DNA from: Cephaloticoccus primus
GTDB lineage: Bacteria > Verrucomicrobiota > Verrucomicrobiia > Opitutales > Opitutaceae
Length of the DNA: 64,000 nt
Reading direction: 5' to 3'
Assembly (NCBI RefSeq): GCF_001580015.1
Contig: NZ_LSZQ01000011.1
Span: forward strand, 44,643 to 108,642
Positions within the stretch are counted from its first letter, which is position 1. Every line of letters starts with the position of its first letter. The translations under genes were made by a program, and so were the position numbers. Shown here one piece after another: positions 61,915 to 64,000 of this stretch. The notes below the pieces were generated by a model. That model ran no database searches. It was not told the origin of the DNA and saw nothing but the letters and a program-made list of their open reading frames with translations.

Positions 61915-63654
61915 CTAGTCGGCAAATCGGAGCAATTGGAAGCGGCGAAACCCGAGCGGCGCGGGCGTCCAGTTTTTCACTGCGGGTGAGACGAGCCGCG
62001 TCTCTGCGCCGAAGTAGAGCGGGGCGATCGGGCCTTCGTTGACGAGCAGTGCTTCGGCCTCCCGGAGCAGTTCGAATCGGGCCTCGGGCTGCGCCGAGCG
62101 GGCGGCTGCTGCGAGGAGCGCGTCGTAGCGTGCACTGCCCCAGCCCGTCCAGTTGTAGGGACTATCGGCGGCGAATAGTTCGAGGAAGTTGAGCGGGTCC
62201 GGATAGTCGGCCGTCCACGCGGAGAGGCACAGCTCGTAATCGCCAGTCTGCTGGGCCTGCACCCACGTTTTCTGCTCGCGCTGCGAGATCGTCACCTTGA
62301 TGCCGAGTGCGGTTTTCCACATCGCCTGGATGGCTTCGGCGACGCGCGGCATGAGCTCGTCGGCCCGCACGAGCAGTTCGAGTTGGGGGAAATCCTTGGG
62401 GTCGGCGTAGCCTGCTTCGGCGAGGAGTGCGCGGAGGTTTTGGGGAGGCAGCGTGGGAGAGGGCGCCCGCGCCGCGGTCGGCGCGGTGGGGCGAGGCGTA
62501 TCGCCGCTGCCCTCGGCTATCAGCGTCGCGGGCGAGTAGTCACCGCTGTGCGGAGGCACCAGCGAGTAGGCGGGCGCGCGGCTGGCTTGCAGGACGCTGC
62601 GGGCGAGTTGCTCGCGATCGAGCGCGAGCGAGAGCGCACGGCGTACACGCGGATCGGCGAGTGCCGGGTGTGCGGTGTTGAAGCGCAGGAAGTGGCTTTG
62701 CAGCAGCGGATCGACGCGCAGTTGCTCGGGCGCTCGCTCGCGCCAGGTCGCGATTTTGGTGACGGGCAGGTTGAAACTCACGTGAAGCTGGCCCGCGCGA
62801 TAGGCGCGCTCTTCGTCCTCGGGCTTTTCAATCGGGAGGAAAACGAGCCGTTCGATTTGGGAGTGGGCCGCGTCGCGGTGCTGCGGATTGAGCGCGAGGA
62901 CGATCCGCGCGTTGGGCTCCCATGCCCGGAGTTGATACGCGCCGTTGCTGACGAGCTCGCCCGGGCGCGTCCAGGGGCGCCCGCGCTGCTCGGTGGCACC
63001 AAACTTTTCGAGATTGCCGCTGTGCAGCGGAAACCACGCCGGCAGCGAGAGCAGTGCGGGCAGGTAGGGCGCGGGCTGCTCAAGCCTGAGAACGAGGGTG
63101 CGCGCGTCGGGCGCGGCGACGCCGATTGCGCCGGCCTCGTCGAGTTGGCCCGCATTGTAGGCGGCGGCATTTTTGAGGACGAAGAGGTACCACGCATTAT
63201 CTGCGGCGAAGTGGGGGCTGAGCGCGCGCTGCCACGTTTTTACAAAGTCGGCTGCCGTGAGCCGATCCCCATTCGACCAATGCAAATCGGGCCGCAGGTG
63301 GAAGACCCATGTCAGTCCATCGGCGGAGACCTCCCATGATTCCGCGGCAGCGGGCAGCGGTCGCGCCGTCTCTTCGTCAAGGACGGTGAGCCCCTCGAAA
63401 AGCGCGTTGATGATCACCTGATCGCTCAGCGTCGTGGCGAGATGCGGGTCGAGATCGGCAGGCTCGGCCGCATTTCCGAGAATCAACGTGCGCTCCCGCG
63501 TCGCCACCTCGACCGCCGTCTCCCGCGGCCCACAAGCCACAAGGAAAACAAGACTCACGAATCCCGCGACCTTGACGCCCAACCCCGCCAGTCGCGCGAC
63601 GAAGCCCGTGAACCTACGGCGACCGAAAACAAAATGGCATAACCCAGAACGCAT
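61915..63654 (-). CDS. Oligopeptide/dipeptide ABC transporter solute-binding lipoprotein
   Basis: 579 aa. A signal with lipobox (SLVFLVACGPRE) indicates a lipoprotein. The family 5 binding-protein fold has ERTLILGNAAEPADLDPHLA, ALFEGLTVLDEET, AESWEVSADGLTWVFHLRPD, VNGAYQLRAWEP-like sequence (VSNGAYQLRAWEPNARI), DPRVRRALSLALDREQL, and CLSAWTADYPDPLNFL near the C-terminus. A Pro/Ala/Thr-rich insertion (about residues 385-405) is present. Family members deliver peptides to an Opp/Dpp importer. No permease or ATPase lies next to it in this window. Confidence 0.92.
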   Translation of the reverse strand: MRSGLCHFVFGRRRFTGFVARLAGLGVKVAGFVSLVFLVACGPRETAVEVATRERTLILGNAAEPADLDPHLATTLSDQVIINALFEGLTVLDEETARPLPAAAESWEVSADGLTWVFHLRPDLHWSNGDRLTAADFVKTWQRALSPHFAADNAWYLFVLKNAAAYNAGQLDEAGAIGVAAPDARTLVLRLEQPAPYLPALLSLPAWFPLHSGNLEKFGATEQRGRPWTRPGELVSNGAYQLRAWEPNARIVLALNPQHRDAAHSQIERLVFLPIEKPEDEERAYRAGQLHVSFNLPVTKIATWRERAPEQLRVDPLLQSHFLRFNTAHPALADPRVRRALSLALDREQLARSVLQASRAPAYSLVPPHSGDYSPATLIAEGSGDTPRPTAPTAARAPSPTLPPQNLRALLAEAGYADPKDFPQLELLVRADELMPRVAEAIQAMWKTALGIKVTISQREQKTWVQAQQTGDYELCLSAWTADYPDPLNFLELFAADSPYNWTGWGSARYDALLAAAARSAQPEARFELLREAEALLVNEGPIAPLYFGAETRLVSPAVKNWTPAPLGFRRFQLLRFAD

Positions 63655-63979
63655 AGCCCACTACGAATAAACCCGCCAGCCCGCGCAACACCAGTTTGGT
63701 AGCGCGGAGTACGACCTTTCTCCCGAGCTGACGGGGAAAGGCCCCATAAAGTGGGTGGAGGTTGGGGAGAGGTACTTAATGAGCTGATTACTTAATATAC
63801 CATATGTACGCCATGCGGTTTCTTGGGTATTTATCGCGGTTTTTTCGTATCACATTAGTATTAATAAATGAGTAAAGCCTTTAATGATTTCCTTCTTATG
63901 TCTACACCCTACTGCTCCCTGAATAAATCGATATATGCTATAATATTTATTTTGCTAGACTCATTGTGTCTATATTCTG
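63655..63979. other. AT-rich intergenic region at the window end
   Basis: No gene is seen. The last 200 bases are AT-rich. They include a -10-like TATAAT within TGCTATAATATTT (about 63936-63948) and a short hairpin AGAC-N7-GTCT (63957-63971). Any promoter would serve a gene beyond the window. Confidence 0.4.
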
Positions 63980-64000
63980 CCCCCCCCCCCCCCCCCCCCC
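63980..64000. repeat. Poly-C homopolymer run to the window edge
   Basis: At least 21 C's, continuing to the last base of the window. It is either a genuine homopolymer tract or an assembly or contig-edge artefact. Confidence 0.7.

Noticed and set aside
63980..64000. Telomere or replication-end structure
   Set aside because: A single-base run is not a telomeric repeat, and nothing else points to a linear chromosome end.

Overview
The window is a GC-rich stretch of Gram-negative chromosome (lpxA for lipid A; outer-membrane phospholipase; RND efflux; predicted lipoproteins). Several features point to the PVC group, most likely a verrucomicrobial Opitutae-type bacterium: a chlamydia-like subclass Ic ribonucleotide reductase, a TIGR03790-type secreted protein, and a secreted CE7-type esterase. 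That placement is an inference from gene content, not from a phylogeny.

Layout. 1-4.4 kb: nrdB (cut by the window edge) and nrdA. 4.7-11.3 kb: lipoate ligase family, a soluble histidine kinase and pdxH (minus strand), divergent tRNA-Asp and tRNA-Arg, an endonuclease/exonuclease family gene, lpxA-pdxA and an A-type Fe-S carrier. 11.4-12.8 kb: a lower-GC permease plus PadR regulator pair. 13-16.6 kb: infC, a cell-wall amidase and a TIGR03790 protein. 16.6-18.5 kb: an AT-rich defence patch with an Abi/HEPN gene and a decayed second copy. 18.8-22 kb: an orphan solute-binding protein, a RES-Xre toxin-antitoxin pair and clpP. 22.3-26.8 kb: the sufCBDT operon. 27.4-31.1 kb: an ABC ATPase, pldA and surE. 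31.3-38.7 kb: sulfate assimilation (cysI-cysH-cysD-cysN) divergent from siroheme genes (cobA, cbiX-like). 39-40 kb: a frameshifted acyltransferase. 40-44.3 kb: an RNA methyltransferase, secreted proteins and an acetylxylan-esterase-like gene. 44.3-51.9 kb: thrS, cysS, hemB, an acidic-tailed unknown, pyrD and glnB. 52-58 kb: a heavy-metal RND adaptor and an RND pump fused to its outer-membrane channel. 58.2-63.7 kb: metE, gloA, a small secreted protein and an oligopeptide-binding lipoprotein. The window ends in AT-rich DNA and a poly-C run.

Some genes form clear pathways. CysDN, CysH and CysI make sulfide from sulfate, and CobA plus the CbiX-like protein can supply siroheme to CysI. SufCBD/SufT and the A-type carrier serve Fe-S assembly. 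PdxA and PdxH both serve vitamin B6 synthesis.

The most unusual content is a set of interspersed palindromic repeats. Five elements of about 316-374 bp lie between genes (about 4410-4715, 14986-15323, 26944-27317, 29835-30191, 57927-58242). They have terminal inverted repeats and a fixed order of internal hairpins. The arms of equivalent hairpins differ between copies yet stay almost perfectly self-complementary. Smaller palindrome families with fixed loops and variable arms are scattered around and inside them. Two lie in frame inside pdxA, resembling the behaviour of Rickettsia palindromic elements. A separate pair of 96-bp AT-rich repeats flanks the two low-GC accessory patches. All alignments here were made by eye.
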